Positions 49,683-50,972 of a DNA stretch of 50,972 bases are shown here, one piece after another. The DNA comes from Candidatus Binatia bacterium (lineage in GTDB: Bacteria; Desulfobacterota_B; Binatia; UBA9968; JAJDTQ01). Below the pieces are notes generated by a model. That model was not told where the DNA came from. It did not search any database and saw only the letters and a list, made by a program, of their open reading frames with translations. The stretch is from contig JAJDTQ010000038.1 in assembly GCA_022827045.1 (NCBI GenBank), forward strand, positions 1 to 50,972. Direction: 5' to 3'. Position numbers and translations under genes: made by a program. Within the stretch, counting starts at the first letter, position 1. Every line of letters begins with the position of its first letter.

Positions 49683-50393
49683 TCAGCCGCCCAGGTAGGC
49701 CTGCTTCACTCCGGGGTCGTCGAGGAGGTCGGCCGACTTGCCTTCCAGCACCAGGCTGCCGTTTTCCAGCACGTAGCCCCGGCCGGCGAACTGGAGCGCC
49801 AGTTGCGCGTTCTGCTCCACCAGCAGGATGGTGGTGCCCTCCTGGTTGATCTCACGGAGGGCATCGAACACGGTCTTCATCATGAGCGGGGCCAGTCCCA
49901 TGGAGGGTTCGTCCAGCAGCATAAGCTTGCGGCCGCTCATGAAGGCGCGGCCCACGGCCAGCATCTGCTGCTCGCCGCCGCTCAGGGTGCCGGCCTTCTG
50001 GTGTTCGCGCTCGGCCAGCCGCGGGAAGATGCTCAGGACACGGTCGATGTCGCGCTTGATGCCGTCGTCTTTCCGGGCAAAACAGGACAACCGCAGGTTC
50101 TCCATCACCGTGAGGTTGTCGAACAGGCGCCGTCCCTCCGGCACGTGGGAGATGGCGAGCCGGCTTACCACCCTGTCGGCGGAGTACTGCAGCAGGTCCT
50201 TGTCCATGTAGGTCATGCGCGTTCCCGCCTCCACCGGCACCATGCGCGAGATCGCCAGCAGGGTCGTGCTCTTGCCGGCGCCGTTGGCGCCGATGATGCA
50301 GACGATCTCGCCCTCTTCGATCTCGAAGCTGATCCCCTGCAGGGCGCGGATCTGGTCGTAGGAGACGCGCAGGTTTTCGACGGACAACAACAT
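49683..50393 (-). CDS. livF: Branched-chain amino-acid-type ABC transporter ATP-binding protein LivF
   Basis: 236 residues, the normal length. Walker A GANGAGKSTTLLAISRMV, the LivF-type VPEGRRLFDNLTVMENL, signature LSGGEQQMLAVGRAF, Walker B LMLLDEPSMGLAPLM and H-loop LLVEQNAQLAL are all present. The start MLLSVENLRVSYDQIR is six bases after the livG stop. The transporter class takes up branched-chain amino acids, amides or urea; the substrate here is unknown. The permease and binding-protein genes should lie to the right of the window. Confidence 0.92.
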   Translation of the reverse strand: MLLSVENLRVSYDQIRALQGISFEIEEGEIVCIIGANGAGKSTTLLAISRMVPVEAGTRMTYMDKDLLQYSADRVVSRLAISHVPEGRRLFDNLTVMENLRLSCFARKDDGIKRDIDRVLSIFPRLAEREHQKAGTLSGGEQQMLAVGRAFMSGRKLMLLDEPSMGLAPLMMKTVFDALREINQEGTTILLVEQNAQLALQFAGRGYVLENGSLVLEGKSADLLDDPGVKQAYLGG

Positions 50394-50398
50394 CGTGG

Positions 50399-50972
50399 CT
50401 ACGTTTCGGTGGCTCCCAGGTAGGCCTCGATGACCCTGGGGTTGTTCTGGATCTCCTCCGGCGTGCCTTCGGCGATCACCTCTCCGAAATCCAGCGTCTG
50501 GATCCGCTCGCACAACTCCATGACGAACCGCATCCGGTGCTCGATGAGAAAGATCGCCAGGTTGAACTCCCGGTGCACACGGCGGATGATCTCCATGATC
50601 TGCACCAACTCGTCCGGGTTCATGCCCGCGGTGGGCTCGTCCAGCAAAAGCAGCCTGGGCTCGGTGGCCAGGGCCCGGGCCATCTCGACCCTGCGCTGGG
50701 CGCCGTAGGGCAGGTTGGGGACGGCCTGGTCCGCCAGGTGGCGGATGTCCAGCATCTCCAGCAGGGCCAGTGCCTTTTCCTCGATTTCACGCTCTCTCCG
50801 GTGCCGCCGGGGGGTGCCGAGGCAGGCGTCGAGGAGACCGTAACCGATCCTGGAGTAGCGCGCCATCTTGACGTGCTCCAGGACGTTCATGTGCCGCCAC
50901 AGCAGCAGGTTCTGGAAGGTCCTGCCGATGCCCTTGGAGGCGATGCGGTGGGGCGGAAGGCCGCTGATCCTC
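50399..50972 (-). CDS. livG: Branched-chain amino-acid-type ABC transporter ATP-binding protein LivG (C-terminal part)
   Basis: The gene enters from the right edge, so the Walker A region is outside. Visible are SGLPPHRIASKGIGRTFQNL (Q-loop), LTVxENV-like WRHMNVLEHVKMARY, the signature in NLPYGAQRRVEMARALATEP, Walker B LLLLDEPTAGMNPDE and the H-loop IFLIEHRMRFVM. The tail is IAEGTPEEIQNNPRVIEAYL, typical of LivG. It partners with LivF as the second ATPase of the transporter. Confidence 0.92.
   Translation of the reverse strand, partial: RISGLPPHRIASKGIGRTFQNLLLWRHMNVLEHVKMARYSRIGYGLLDACLGTPRRHRREREIEEKALALLEMLDIRHLADQAVPNLPYGAQRRVEMARALATEPRLLLLDEPTAGMNPDELVQIMEIIRRVHREFNLAIFLIEHRMRFVMELCERIQTLDFGEVIAEGTPEEIQNNPRVIEAYLGATET

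Overview
This is a G+C-rich window from a Gram-negative bacterium. It encodes outer-membrane proteins, lipoproteins, an aapJQMP-type general amino-acid ABC transporter, ApaG, the MEP isoprenoid enzymes Dxs and IspH, and Cox11/Sco cytochrome-oxidase copper chaperones. That mix points to a proteobacterium or a close, probably poorly cultured relative; the genus cannot be told from the sequence. No rRNA, tRNA or CRISPR array was seen.

1-17.7 kb is an integrated, partly decayed accessory element. Its left part is a minus-strand operon-like run: a MoxR-type AAA+ ATPase, a 45-residue ORF, an uncharacterised protein and a VWA (DUF2201-like) protein, followed by a small membrane protein, a small conserved protein and the start of a PP-loop (PAPS-reductase-like) protein. 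The plus-strand cargo is a coiled-coil/winged-helix protein, an HU-like protein, a TbpB-like lipoprotein, a secreted protein, an alpha/beta hydrolase, a STAS protein, an HU-fusion protein and a conserved protein. At 11.5-14.7 kb lies a graveyard: an IS3 remnant, a frameshifted Xre/RES toxin-antitoxin pair, an IS1595 scrap, an A+T-richer membrane protein and a cysteine-desulfurase scrap. A second HU gene and two tandem tyrosine recombinases follow. Just beyond them is only the C-terminal end of an amidohydrolase gene, which marks the element's edge.

17.9-23.3 kb carries a His-rich metal ABC ATPase and its permease, then a copper/redox cluster: a signal peptide/NTF2-like/Cox11/DUF4382 fusion, Sco, VKOR-thioredoxin and a periplasmic rhodanese. 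The rhodanese frame is interrupted by a TGA exactly where homologues have the first cysteine of a CxC motif, and a candidate SECIS hairpin lies just downstream. It may be a selenoprotein and is the most interesting lead in the window. An IS481-type insertion, a MITE-like inverted repeat and dispersed palindromes follow, then ispH.

26-33.5 kb (minus strand) is a tightly packed run, in transcription order dxs, an MpaB/rubber-oxygenase-like protein (DUF2236), an RND/MMPL exporter, a LolA-like protein and an outer-membrane barrel. It suggests synthesis or modification and export of an isoprenoid or other lipid. 33.7-39.5 kb holds a double cupin protein, an EutA-like ASKHA protein without EutBC, a secreted SUMF1-like protein on the other strand and a lone molybdenum hydroxylase large subunit. 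39.5-45.2 kb holds ApaG, an M20 peptidase, a TAXI-like protein without a signal peptide, an NfeD-like protein, a luciferase-like monooxygenase and an enamidase-like amidohydrolase. 45.2-50.97 kb holds aapP-M-Q-J and the branched-chain amino-acid ATPases livF and livG, the latter cut by the window end.
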